Of a DNA stretch of 64,000 nucleotides, positions 1 to 7,975 are shown piece after piece. The notes below the pieces were generated by a model that was not told the origin of the DNA, made no database searches, and saw only the letters and a list, made by a program, of their open reading frames with translations. Origin of the DNA: Bacteroidales bacterium (lineage in GTDB: Bacteria; Bacteroidota; Bacteroidia; Bacteroidales; UBA10428); assembly GCA_016938235.1 (NCBI GenBank), contig JAFGVA010000168.1, positions 53,232-117,231 on the forward strand. The letters run 5' to 3'. The translations under genes and the position numbers were made by a program. Numbering within the stretch: the stretch's first letter is position 1; the number at the start of each line of letters is the position of its first letter.

Positions 1-127
1 TGCCTTGTCTTTTCTTATTAAGATTGTCTATAAATATTAGGTTAATTAATATAATTATCAGTCGATTGCACCCTCTTTTATTAATAATCATTTAAATTTA
101 GTTCGACATACACAAACTTTTTAAACC

Positions 128-2047
128 ATGAAGAATTTATTTAAGAAAATTGATTTTAGTAAAGGTTTTAGGGACAAACAACCTAAAAAAGGATTTTATG
201 GCAAGATTTCATTTATTATTCTTGGAATACTTGCAACCATTTGGTTCTTAATAAGGGTAATCCCAAAACCCAGCAGGGCTGCTTATCCATGTATGAGAGC
301 TGCTGCTCCGATTGTTTCTTCCTTTGTAGTTTATTTACTTGGAGTAATCGGATTTAGCTTATTTTTAAAGAAGGTAAGGTATAATTTGTTAAAATCGAAA
401 TATGCCTACACTTTATTATTCGTATTTGGTATGATTGTAACAGGAACCCTTACAATCGTATTTACTAATTCAACAGTAAAAGCAATTGAGCTGGCCGATG
501 AACAAGTGGCAAATGATCCGGTTGGAGATGCAAAGGGAGTTTTTCCCGGACGTGTTGTCTGGTTGCATGATACAGACGCTACCGACGCTAATTGTTCCAA
601 TTCTGAAGACGACTATTGGTCGAATAATGCAAATACCAATCAGGATGTTGTTAGTGCAATGGTTTCTGAAGGTTTAAGAAAACTAACCGGGGCTGCTAAC
701 GATGCTGCTGCCTGGGATTCAATTTTTACATACTATAACAGAACCCACGGTAAAGGTAGTGTAGGATATACTTCGGGCGAAAAAATAGCCATAAAGATAA
801 ATCTTAACGGATTAAACAATGGCTGGGGAGGAAGTGAAAAAATGAATATTAATACTTCACCTCAGGTATCGTATGCTATTTTAGATCAGTTAGTTAATAA
901 AGCAGGTGTAGCACAGGCCAATATTCATCTTGGAGATCCCAATGTTCCAATGCAATCTACAAGCTTTGACCATTTGGCCGGAGACTTTCCTAATGTAAAA
1001 TACTGGGGATACGAAGTAGATATGGTTATGGCTGAAGCATCAGCAAAAGTTTTTAAAGCCAGCGATGGTCACAGACAATATGCTATACCTCAATCATATA
1101 TTGAGGCATCTTATCTGATTAATATTCCTGTATTGAAAAAACACCACAGAGCAGGAATCTCGGTTTGTTCGAAAAATCATTTTGGTTCATTGGGTGCATT
1201 CGATGGTGGTGCATGGAATTTGCATCCTTCACTGCCTAGTCCCGATGCCAGCGGAACAGCTACTAACGGCGATTATGGTGTTTACAGGTGTTTTGTTGAT
1301 ATTATGGGCCATGAACATATGGGAGGAAAAACAGTTCTGTATTTAGTTGATGGTCTGTGGGGATCAACAAACTGGGGCCACCCGCCTGTAAAATGGGAGA
1401 TGACTCCGTTTAACAACGATTATCCAAATTCATTATTCCTTTCTTTAGACCCTGTGGCTATAGAGTCGGTTTGTTACGATTTCTTAGCCTTTGAATTCGA
1501 TAATGATCATCCGACTGAAGGACTTGATGTAATGAGTGATGATAAAGGACCATTTCCGCAATTTGCAGGAACCGACGATTTTCTAATCCAGGCAGCCGAT
1601 GTTTCAGCTCGTCCGGCTTCCATTACTTATGATCCGGAAGACGATGGAACCGAACTCGGATCGCTTGGTACACATGAACACTGGAACAATGCAACGGATA
1701 AAAAATACAGTCGTAACCTCGATCCTGTATCCGGAACAGGTATAGAACTTAATTATGTGAATGGTGTTGTTTCGAATAAGGAAGTATTTAATGAAAATAG
1801 CTTAAGGGTTTACCCGAATCCGGTAAGCGATATGCTAAACATTTCCTGCCAGGTATTTACAGCCGGAACTATTGATGTTCAGATCTTAAGTATTGATGGT
1901 AAGTTATTATATGAAAACAGATTTGAAGCATCAGGAGATTCATTCAGACAAAGTATTCCTGTTAGTAATCTGAATTCAAATATGTATGTTCTTACTCTTA
2001 AAACGAATGAGGGAATTTACTCAAGGTCATTCGTTAAGTCGGAATAA
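128..2047 (+). CDS. DUF362-domain protein with N-terminal membrane segments and a type IX secretion sorting domain
   Basis: The 639-residue product starts with three hydrophobic stretches (about residues 26-45, 58-82 and 93-115). A region resembling the DUF362 family follows, with GEKIAIKINLNG near residue 218 and later KKHHRAGISVCSKNHFGS. DUF362 proteins are often associated with ferredoxin modules, but no CxxCxxC cluster is visible here. The last ~80 residues look like a type A type IX sorting domain (VYPNPVSDMLNIS, then a beta-rich tail ending GIYSRSFVKSE), which would send the protein through the outer membrane. Three membrane segments combined with a sorting domain is unusual. The enzymatic role is unknown. 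It stands alone on the plus strand and is followed by a hairpin repeat. Confidence 0.75.
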   Translation: MKNLFKKIDFSKGFRDKQPKKGFYGKISFIILGILATIWFLIRVIPKPSRAAYPCMRAAAPIVSSFVVYLLGVIGFSLFLKKVRYNLLKSKYAYTLLFVFGMIVTGTLTIVFTNSTVKAIELADEQVANDPVGDAKGVFPGRVVWLHDTDATDANCSNSEDDYWSNNANTNQDVVSAMVSEGLRKLTGAANDAAAWDSIFTYYNRTHGKGSVGYTSGEKIAIKINLNGLNNGWGGSEKMNINTSPQVSYAILDQLVNKAGVAQANIHLGDPNVPMQSTSFDHLAGDFPNVKYWGYEVDMVMAEASAKVFKASDGHRQYAIPQSYIEASYLINIPVLKKHHRAGISVCSKNHFGSLGAFDGGAWNLHPSLPSPDASGTATNGDYGVYRCFVDIMGHEHMGGKTVLYLVDGLWGSTNWGHPPVKWEMTPFNNDYPNSLFLSLDPVAIESVCYDFLAFEFDNDHPTEGLDVMSDDKGPFPQFAGTDDFLIQAADVSARPASITYDPEDDGTELGSLGTHEHWNNATDKKYSRNLDPVSGTGIELNYVNGVVSNKEVFNENSLRVYPNPVSDMLNISCQVFTAGTIDVQILSIDGKLLYENRFEASGDSFRQSIPVSNLNSNMYVLTLKTNEGIYSRSFVKSE

Positions 2048-2079
2048 AGATTCTGGGAATAACTAAATATTAATAAGTA

Positions 2080-2234
2080 GCTGTCTCAAAAGTCTCTGTG
2101 TTACTCTTTTTTCTCTTTGTGAATCTCTGTGTAATTTTCTTAGAGTATTATTACACAGAGATTCACAGAGTTCTAAGAAAGAGTTGCACAGAGGGAGAAT
2201 TAAAATTCTCTATCACTTATGCTTTTGAGACAGC
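2080..2234. repeat. MITE-like hairpin element with 13-bp terminal inverted repeats
   Basis: The outer arms GCTGTCTCAAAAG (2080-2092) and CTTTTGAGACAGC (2222-2234) are perfect inverted repeats. Nested inside are further arms, for example GAATCTCTGTGTAA near 2121-2134 and TTACACAGAGATTC near 2151-2164, so nearly the whole 155 bp can fold into one long imperfect hairpin. It has no coding capacity. I see no clear target-site duplication. It may be a non-autonomous mobile element and could also act as a terminator between the convergent genes on either side. Confidence 0.6.
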
Positions 2235-2237
2235 ATC

Positions 2238-2747
2238 TTATTTTTTTTGAAATAATTGTTCGGCAGGGCATCCTAATTCTTTTTGTTTGCAATACTTACA
2301 GGTTAATGAACCCCTTATAAAGCTATTGCCAACTGTTGTGGTCAGTATAATTACTAAAAGGGCAGCTAGTATAAAAACATTGAACTCTAAAATAAGCAGA
2401 ACAATTCCTGTAACAAAAGGTATCAATGAAAGCAGCATATCAGGAATCATATCTTTCCACCCCAATTCTTTTGAACAAAAGTCGGATGTTTTTCCTTTTT
2501 TGAAAAATAACGCACTTAGCCTTCCTTTGCCAAATCCGCAAACTTTGCCGTAATAAAAACAATTTACACAATGATACCGGATTAATCTGATTTCAAGAAT
2601 GATAACAAATGCAACATAGATTAGCAATACGATTATACCTAGCTGATTAATAATAAGAAATCCAGCTACATAAAGAAGGATCGCATTGAGATTAGAAACA
2701 CCAGCAATCCATAACGGAAATTTATTATATGTTTTCATAGTTTCCAT
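2238..2747 (-). CDS. Four-helix membrane protein with CxxCxYYGKxC motif, function unknown
   Basis: A hydrophobic protein with about four membrane segments arranged as two pairs. Between the pairs is a cysteine-rich loop (HCVNCFYYGKVCGFGKGR), and near the C-terminus is a second cysteine group (TCKYCKQKELGCPAEQ). The paired cysteines could bind a metal or form disulfides; that is inference. I do not recognise a named family. The start is taken at METMKTYN (2747); an in-frame ATG at 2762 and another at 2738 are alternatives. It is the last gene of a minus-strand series and lies 28 bp after a quinone-oxidoreductase-like gene. Confidence 0.6.
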   Translation of the reverse strand: METMKTYNKFPLWIAGVSNLNAILLYVAGFLIINQLGIIVLLIYVAFVIILEIRLIRYHCVNCFYYGKVCGFGKGRLSALFFKKGKTSDFCSKELGWKDMIPDMLLSLIPFVTGIVLLILEFNVFILAALLVIILTTTVGNSFIRGSLTCKYCKQKELGCPAEQLFQKK

Positions 2748-2775
2748 AGCATATAAAAGCAAGAAAGCTCCATTT

Positions 2776-3708
2776 CTATATTACAGTTATAGCAACGCCA
2801 CCTTTCTTATGTCCTTTTTCTACATACCTGTGGGCTTCCACAATTTCTTCGAGCTTGTAGCATTTATCTAGCACCGGTTTAATATAACCTGATTCTACAT
2901 ACTCTTTTATTTCATTCAATCGCTCAGAATCTAATTTCAAATCACCATCATCTATGGAAATATATTTAGCTTTTGGCGATAAAGCTTTTTTGCCTGCTTT
3001 TTTAAGTTTTGATGTTTTTGCTTTTCCAACTGCATCTAACATAAAATCATAATTCACTCCCTCCGGAATTTCATTTTGTTTTGTATAGTCCATTACAAAG
3101 TCGGCTCCAAGCTTTTTTACCATTTCAAGGTTTGAAGTGCTGCATACTCCTGTTACTTCTGCACCTAATTGTTTTGCAATTTGCACTGCAATTGTTCCGG
3201 TTGTTCCGGAGGCTCCGTAAATCAGTACTTTTTGCCCTTTCTCGATCTTTCCTTTTTCGAGGTATTGAAAGGCTAAAATTCCTCCGTATGCTACCATAGT
3301 TGCTTCTTCGTGGCTTATATTGTCTGGTTTAAAAGAAATTGATCCTTTCTTTGAGTCATTTTCTTTCATACACATATATTCTGCGTATGTTCCAAGATTA
3401 AAACCTGTTAATCCGTATACTTTATCGCCGGGTTTAAACCGCTTTGTATTTTCACCAATAGATTCAATTTCACCAGAAAACACCAAGCCTATAATTGATT
3501 TTCGTGGCTTGAAAAACCCAATCATTAACCGAAAAGGGATTATTATAGGAAAGGGTAATTTTGAACTTCTGATAAAAATGTCACTGTTTGTAACAGCGGT
3601 TGCATGAATTTTTACGCAGACCTCATTGTCTTTAGGGCTTGGTTTTTCAACTTCCATTAGTTTTAAAACTTCAGGACTGCCATATTTTTTACATATTACT
3701 GCTTTCAT
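2776..3708 (-). CDS. NAD(P)-dependent quinone oxidoreductase-like alcohol dehydrogenase (MDR superfamily)
   Basis: This is a zinc-independent medium-chain dehydrogenase/reductase. The GroES-like N-terminal half contains KPSPKDNEVCVKIHATAV and PGDKVYGLTGF. The Rossmann half has the nucleotide-binding sequence LIYGASGTTGTIAVQIAK, and the protein ends with a typical AHRYVEKGHKKGGVAI tail. Catalytic and structural zinc cysteines are absent, as in quinone oxidoreductases, so it probably reduces quinones, enones or aldehydes with NADPH; the substrate is unknown. The start at 3708 (MKAVICKKYG) is preferred to an ATG 18 codons upstream because MKAV is the usual family start. A close relative lies at 5915-6913. 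Confidence 0.85.
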   Translation of the reverse strand: MKAVICKKYGSPEVLKLMEVEKPSPKDNEVCVKIHATAVTNSDIFIRSSKLPFPIIIPFRLMIGFFKPRKSIIGLVFSGEIESIGENTKRFKPGDKVYGLTGFNLGTYAEYMCMKENDSKKGSISFKPDNISHEEATMVAYGGILAFQYLEKGKIEKGQKVLIYGASGTTGTIAVQIAKQLGAEVTGVCSTSNLEMVKKLGADFVMDYTKQNEIPEGVNYDFMLDAVGKAKTSKLKKAGKKALSPKAKYISIDDGDLKLDSERLNEIKEYVESGYIKPVLDKCYKLEEIVEAHRYVEKGHKKGGVAITVI

Positions 3709-3709
3709 A

Positions 3710-3931
3710 TTATTTATATTTAATTGTTTTAAATCTGGTAAATAAATCGGTGGGAGATACACTGATTTTCTCGTTGAACAATAGTGCCATAGTAACTATA
3801 AATGCTGCAAAGGCAAGAACTATTATGAGTTGAATCAGGCTTATTTGCTGAAGATTATGTCTCGATTTTACATCGTACACTTGTATTGAATAACCTTCAG
3901 GCTTTTCGGCAAATTGAAACAGTTTGCTCAT
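3710..3931 (-). CDS. Small single-span membrane protein, unknown
   Basis: A 73-residue product from MSKLFQFAEK. It has a soluble N-terminus of about 30 residues, then one strongly hydrophobic stretch (LIQLIIVLAFAAFIVTMALLF), and a short charged tail. It sits between the aminotransferase (13 bp upstream) and the dehydrogenase (1 bp downstream) on the same strand, so it is probably co-transcribed with them. A start at 3961 would overlap the upstream gene by 17 bp. No family is recognised and no function can be assigned. Confidence 0.5.
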   Translation of the reverse strand: MSKLFQFAEKPEGYSIQVYDVKSRHNLQQISLIQLIIVLAFAAFIVTMALLFNEKISVSPTDLFTRFKTIKYK

Positions 3932-3944
3932 TTTTTTTGGAATG

Positions 3945-5879
3945 TTATTTATTGGTTTCAAATAGTTTGTTCGATATACTTTTTATCATAAACTGAATCT
4001 CTCTTTTAGTTTCAGTATATGACACAACTTTTTTCTTATTTTGTTTTGAAGCCATATCATTTAATATCAAGGCCAGCCTGTCAATTTCTTTATGAGTATT
4101 TTGTATTCCGAGACTTACACGAGAAACTCCAGGCAATTCCATGCCTGGAACAACTTTTACCATAAATTTCTGAATTTTTTCTGCAAAAGGAGGAATGCCT
4201 TCAATGTGTTTCACAGTAAGGTGAGAGCAATGACAACCTGCCCGGATACCTATTCCGCTGTTCAGGGCAAGCTTTTTTGCTATGCCGGGAGCCATTGTTC
4301 CTTTTAAGCTGAAGGCTAAAACTCCTCCTCTGTTTTTAATGTGTTCTGAATTTGTGTCAGTAATTCCATAAAGTTTAATGCCGGGTATTGTCCTTAGTTT
4401 CCCGATGGTATACTTTATAAGGTTTTGCTCCTCATAAAAGATTGTTTCCATGCCAATTCTCTGAAGAATATCCAGGGCTTTACCCATTGCAGCTATTCCA
4501 CCAGGATTTTCGTATCCTGAGAATTCAATTTCACTGATAAATTCATGAGGAAGGTTCAAAAGACCTTTTCTGGCTATAAGTGCTCCACTACCAAATGGTG
4601 CGTATGTTTTGTGAGACGAAAAGGCCAGAAAATCTATATCTAAAGCAGCTATGTTTATGCTTTTATGAGCGGCAATTTGTGCTCCGTCAACCAGTAATTT
4701 TGCTCCGTATTTATGACATAATTTACTTATAGTTCCGATATCATTAAACACTCCAAGTACATTTGAGGCTGCCGTAATGCAAACCAGCTTAATTTGTTTG
4801 GTGCCATAAGATTGTTTGCTGTTGTATGTTTCAAGCAGGTGCTTAAGTTGCCCGCTATCAATAAAGCCAAAGGTATCAAAGGGTAAGCGCAGCAAGGAAA
4901 GTTTTTTAGATGCCTGCCAGGGTATTTCATTCGAATTGTGTTCTAAAAGCGTATTTACAATTACGGTATCGTTTTCAGAAAAATTCTCAAATCCTTTGGC
5001 TATAATATTTATTGCTTCTGTAGTATTCTGGGTAAAGAAAATATCATATTTGTCCTGTGGCACATTAAAAAACTCCGAACAAATTGACCTAACCTTTCGG
5101 TGAATTTCATCTTGTTTTTGCCGGGGTATCAACAATGCTTTTTGAAAAACATTCCAAACAGGTTTAAAGCTTGGAGTGCTTGCAGCATTGTCGAGATTTA
5201 TATAATCAGTCTGACCATTTGTTGTGGGAACCAAAACAGATTTACCAATTAATTCCATACGTAAACCAGACAACAATTCTTTGCCAGATAAGGAATCTAA
5301 TTCATCCTTAAACAGCTCATCCAGGGTTATTTTCTGCAGATTATCCGGATCATTAAAAACATCTTCACCAAATTGTTTTATAAGTTGCAAAGCTTTTGCA
5401 AACATGATAATATTTATGATTGCAGGTGTTCCGGCCTCAAATTTATCCGGCAACTTCGACCAGATAATCCATTCTCTTGATACTAGTCTGGCAGTGCCTC
5501 CTCCGGTGAAGGGTGCTTTAATTTTCTTTAAGATTCGTTTTCTTACTGCCAGGGCAACAACTCCCAAAGAGATTCCAATTTCATAACCTGATATTTTTTT
5601 ATAATCTTTTTGGTTCAGCTGTTTTTCGATATGTGAAGTTTGTAGCTTTGAGCCAAACACAACACTGTAATCAGATGGATTCAGATTAAGGTGTTTTAAG
5701 ACAATTTTTCGCGATTCTTCAAATAAAAAGGTTGTTATCATGGAAAAATGACCACTGCCTCTGTGCACATTTGAGTATGTTTCAAGAACTTTTCCGCCGC
5801 TTTTAATCAATTCCTTAAACACAGACTCAGAAAGACCAACTGTCTTATAATTTTTTTCTATGCTGTATGTTTGATTCAT
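3945..5879 (-). CDS. Two-module class V (cysteine desulfurase-like) aminotransferase
   Basis: Residues ~225-640 form a complete class V PLP fold: LDNAASTPSFKPVW at the start, FFTQNTTEAINIIAKG, VNTLLEHNSNEIPW, DGAQIAAHKS with the PLP-contacting Asp, SSHKTYAPFGSGAL with the Schiff-base Lys, and GIRAGCHCSHL carrying a cysteine where SufS-type desulfurases have theirs. Residues 1-210 look like a shortened second copy of the same fold: TYSNVHRGSGHFSM resembles the N-terminal part and FTGGGTARLV...FEAGTPAIIN the part after the PLP lysine, with the lysine region missing. Single-copy family members are about 400 residues. It is flanked by dehydrogenase genes on the same strand. Possible activities are sulfur transfer or amino-group chemistry; the substrate cannot be read from sequence. 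Confidence 0.75.
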   Translation of the reverse strand: MNQTYSIEKNYKTVGLSESVFKELIKSGGKVLETYSNVHRGSGHFSMITTFLFEESRKIVLKHLNLNPSDYSVVFGSKLQTSHIEKQLNQKDYKKISGYEIGISLGVVALAVRKRILKKIKAPFTGGGTARLVSREWIIWSKLPDKFEAGTPAIINIIMFAKALQLIKQFGEDVFNDPDNLQKITLDELFKDELDSLSGKELLSGLRMELIGKSVLVPTTNGQTDYINLDNAASTPSFKPVWNVFQKALLIPRQKQDEIHRKVRSICSEFFNVPQDKYDIFFTQNTTEAINIIAKGFENFSENDTVIVNTLLEHNSNEIPWQASKKLSLLRLPFDTFGFIDSGQLKHLLETYNSKQSYGTKQIKLVCITAASNVLGVFNDIGTISKLCHKYGAKLLVDGAQIAAHKSINIAALDIDFLAFSSHKTYAPFGSGALIARKGLLNLPHEFISEIEFSGYENPGGIAAMGKALDILQRIGMETIFYEEQNLIKYTIGKLRTIPGIKLYGITDTNSEHIKNRGGVLAFSLKGTMAPGIAKKLALNSGIGIRAGCHCSHLTVKHIEGIPPFAEKIQKFMVKVVPGMELPGVSRVSLGIQNTHKEIDRLALILNDMASKQNKKKVVSYTETKREIQFMIKSISNKLFETNK

Positions 5880-5914
5880 GGATTCAGGGTTTTAAAGTTT
5901 ATTTTGTTTTTACA

Positions 5915-6913
5915 TTAGCAAATGCTGATAGCTACATTGCCAACTTTATGGCCTTGAGCAACATATTTATGCGCATCAATAATTCCTGATAACGGAAATA
6001 TTTTATCTATAACCGGCTTTACAATTTCCTTTTCAGATAATTGTTTAATTAATTCCAAGGCTTCTTTCTTGTTAACAGACATTCCGCAAATAACTCTTTT
6101 GCCTGAAGCAGAAAGTGATAATTTTTTCAGAACAGTCGTCCATAGCATAAGTAAGTTATTAAGTAAGCCTGCTGTGGGAAGATAAATGCCATTCTCATTT
6201 AGAACTTTTTTTGATTTGATGTAGGAACTCTTACCAACTGTGTCAAATATTATATCGTATTTATTTGTTCCTTTCGTGAAGTCTTCGCAGGTATAGTCAA
6301 TAATGTGATTTGCTCCCAGTTCCTTAACTAATTCAACATTTTTAGAACTACATAAACCGGTAACTTCAGCCTTAAAATATTTTGAGAGTTGAATTGCAAA
6401 GGTTCCAATACTTCCTGAAGCACCAATGACGAGAATTTTTTGACCAGCCTGTATATTTGCTTTTTCCTTTAAAAAGAAAAGGGCGGTGGTGGCTCCATCA
6501 ACGCTTGCGGCTGATTCTGACCAATTTAAATTCTTCGGTTTTAAAGCAATGGATGCGTTTTCTGATAAACATTTATATTCGGCACATGCACCAGGATTAA
6601 AACCACAGAAGCCAAATATTTTATCGCCGGTTTTAAACTTTGTTACTTTTGAACCTTTTTCTATAATTTCACCGGCTATTTCTAAACCAGGAATTCTGTA
6701 TTTCTTTTTTGGCTTAACAAGTCCCAGTATAAGTCTTCCCCAATAGGGTTTGCCGGTTCTCATAAGTTTTTCGGCCGAAGTGGCAGTAGATGCATGAACT
6801 TTTATAAGTACTTCGTTTTGTTTTGGAACCGGTTTTTTAATCCGGGTTAGGCGATAAACATCGGGTGGGCCGTACTTTGAAAACATGGCGGCTTTCATTG
6901 AATTGTTCTTCAT
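5915..6913 (-). CDS. NAD(P)-dependent quinone oxidoreductase-like alcohol dehydrogenase (MDR superfamily), second copy
   Basis: The architecture matches the gene at 2776-3708: a GroES-like half (KKPVPKQNEVLIKVHASTAT, FKTGDKIFGFCGFNPG), a Rossmann half with the cofactor loop LVIGASGSIGTFAIQLSK, and the same style of C-terminus (AHKYVAQGHKVGNVAIS). No zinc-binding cysteine set is present. The 332-residue length is normal for the family. The first ATG (6913) gives MKNNSMKAAMF; the ATG at 6898 (MKAAMF) matches usual family starts and may be the true one. Two related reductases flanking an aminotransferase suggests duplication within the locus. The substrate is unknown. Confidence 0.85.
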   Translation of the reverse strand: MKNNSMKAAMFSKYGPPDVYRLTRIKKPVPKQNEVLIKVHASTATSAEKLMRTGKPYWGRLILGLVKPKKKYRIPGLEIAGEIIEKGSKVTKFKTGDKIFGFCGFNPGACAEYKCLSENASIALKPKNLNWSESAASVDGATTALFFLKEKANIQAGQKILVIGASGSIGTFAIQLSKYFKAEVTGLCSSKNVELVKELGANHIIDYTCEDFTKGTNKYDIIFDTVGKSSYIKSKKVLNENGIYLPTAGLLNNLLMLWTTVLKKLSLSASGKRVICGMSVNKKEALELIKQLSEKEIVKPVIDKIFPLSGIIDAHKYVAQGHKVGNVAISIC

Positions 6914-6957
6914 GGTATTGGTTTTATTGTCGGGTTACTGGTTATTGGGTGCTGTTT

Positions 6958-7003
6958 GCTATTCACTATTCACTCTTCACAATTCACTCTTCACAGTTCA
7001 CCG
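6958..7003. repeat. Short degenerate TTCAC tandem repeat
   Basis: The stretch contains several spaced copies of ATTCACT/CTTCACA (ATTCACTATTCACTCTTCAC, then AATTCACTCTTCAC and AGTTCACC). It lies in the gap between the XRE regulator gene and the dehydrogenase at 5915-6913. It has no coding potential. Similar low-complexity intergenic repeats are common in Bacteroidota. A regulatory role is not evident. Confidence 0.45.
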
Positions 7004-7057
7004 TCTCCCGTGCTTCTTTTAGCCTGTATCGTTTTAATATAGGGTGGTTTAGTTTTT

Positions 7058-7294
7058 TTACTTCTTTTTTAGTACCAGGTCATCCGGATCAACCGAAAAA
7101 ACATCCTGTAGCGGAGTATTAAAAATATGAGCGATTCTGAAAGCTAATTCCAGGGTAGGAGAGTACTTCCCGTTTTCTATAGCGACAATAGTCTGTCGGG
7201 TTACTCCTGTTCGCTCAGCTAGTTCCTGTTGAGTCATTTCGTTGGCCATAAAACGAAGCGTACGAATGTTGTTTTTTATTTTACAATTTCCCAT
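7058..7294 (-). CDS. XRE-family helix-turn-helix regulator (YozG-like)
   Basis: A 78-residue protein that is essentially one HTH domain: IRTLRFMANEMTQQELAERT, then GVTRQTIVAIENGKYSPTLE and LAFRIAHIFNTPLQDVF. Compact XRE proteins of this type commonly sit beside a multi-span membrane protein gene and are thought to control it. Here the membrane gene ends one base before this start (MGNCKIKNN at 7294), which favours translational coupling and the short start over the longer frame from 7330. DNA target and signal are unknown; the promoter at 7796-7826 upstream of the pair is a plausible autoregulatory site. Confidence 0.85.
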   Translation of the reverse strand: MGNCKIKNNIRTLRFMANEMTQQELAERTGVTRQTIVAIENGKYSPTLELAFRIAHIFNTPLQDVFSVDPDDLVLKKK

Positions 7295-7295
7295 T

Positions 7296-7754
7296 TTACA
7301 CTCCCTTCTTGTAATAGTATATTTTTGCAATGGCTTCTACAATTGCTCCTGCAAAGCATGATATAACTAATACAGCCATCATAACCCAGGGTTCTTTACC
7401 TATGGCCTGAGAGCCTATTGCAAGCAGGAAACATATATTTGTTGACCACCTTGAAATTTTTAAAGCTTTCAGTTCGATAAGTTTATCCATTTCGTCTGTC
7501 ATGGTTTCCATATCCTGGTTGGTTAATATTTTATTTACTATGGCGAAAATGATCATTAGTATAATAAGCGAGCCTATCATTATGGGGATCATTAAGAAGA
7601 ACTTTCTTCCCCAGAATTCAAGGTTATAAACTAGTTCGGGATTCTCCAGGATATATTTTTTGTATATAATATATCCGTAAATGAAGACTACCGCTAACAG
7701 CGTTATGGTGGTAGCTATTATCTGTCTCTCTTTTCTTGGCATTTTTGGTTCCAT
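7296..7754 (-). CDS. Four-span membrane protein paired with an XRE regulator
   Basis: From MEPKMPRKERQ (7754) the product is about 152 residues with four hydrophobic segments: IIATTITLLAVVFIYGYII, FFLMIPIMIGSLIILMIIFAI, NICFLLAIGSQAI and VMMAVLVISCFAGAIVEAI. The middle loop is acidic and probably coiled (DMETMTDEMDKLIELKALK). The 7859 start is rejected because a near-consensus promoter (7796-7826) would place the transcription start inside it. The gene is translationally coupled to the XRE gene downstream. Members of such pairs have no firmly known function; a stress-signal role at the membrane is conjecture. Confidence 0.7.
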   Translation of the reverse strand: MEPKMPRKERQIIATTITLLAVVFIYGYIIYKKYILENPELVYNLEFWGRKFFLMIPIMIGSLIILMIIFAIVNKILTNQDMETMTDEMDKLIELKALKISRWSTNICFLLAIGSQAIGKEPWVMMAVLVISCFAGAIVEAIAKIYYYKKGV

Positions 7755-7795
7755 GATGTAATTTATTTTATACATAGTGTTAAATATATTCGATA

Positions 7796-7826
7796 CAAAG
7801 ATAAATAAAATATACAAAAAGACAAA
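7796..7826 (-). promoter_or_regulatory. Bacteroidota-type promoter for the membrane protein/XRE pair
   Basis: On the minus strand, a -33 TTTG (complement of 7823-7826) is followed after 19 nt by TATCTTTG (complement of 7796-7803), a full match to the Bacteroidota -7 consensus TAnnTTTG. Transcription would begin near 7791, leaving a leader of roughly 37 nt to the ATG at 7754. This decides the start of that gene. Confidence 0.6.
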
Positions 7827-7902
7827 AAAAGCATACACAAAGTATAAAAAAACATACATAAAATTATATAATGTATTATTATCCAGAAGGTTAGATTAGT
7901 AC

Positions 7903-7971
7903 TACTTTTGATTGAAAAAATTATGATGTTTTTTACAAAAGTTGTATATTGCAACAGTTATAATATGCAAC
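7903..7971 (+). promoter_or_regulatory. Candidate hgcAB promoter and tandem operator-like repeats
   Basis: TACTTTTG (7903-7910) fits the -7 consensus TAnnTTTG, although no good -33 TTTG is visible. Downstream, and before the hgcA ATG at 7976, are two imperfect 15-bp direct repeats, GTTGTATATTGCAAC (7941-7955) and GTTATAATATGCAAC (7957-7971), spaced 16 bp start to start. Each is also partly palindromic (GTTG...CAAC; GTT...AAC). Their position between putative transcription start and start codon fits a repressor roadblock. The MarR protein encoded at 9303-9752 is the obvious candidate ligand; that link is inference. Confidence 0.4.
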
Positions 7972-7975
7972 TATA

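Noticed and set aside
1..127. Promoter for the DUF362 gene
   Set aside because: No TAnnTTTG/TTTG pair with proper spacing could be found in the 127 bp available.
7755..7859. Longer N-terminus of the membrane protein paired with the XRE regulator
   Set aside because: A near-consensus promoter lies inside it, so it would precede the transcription start.
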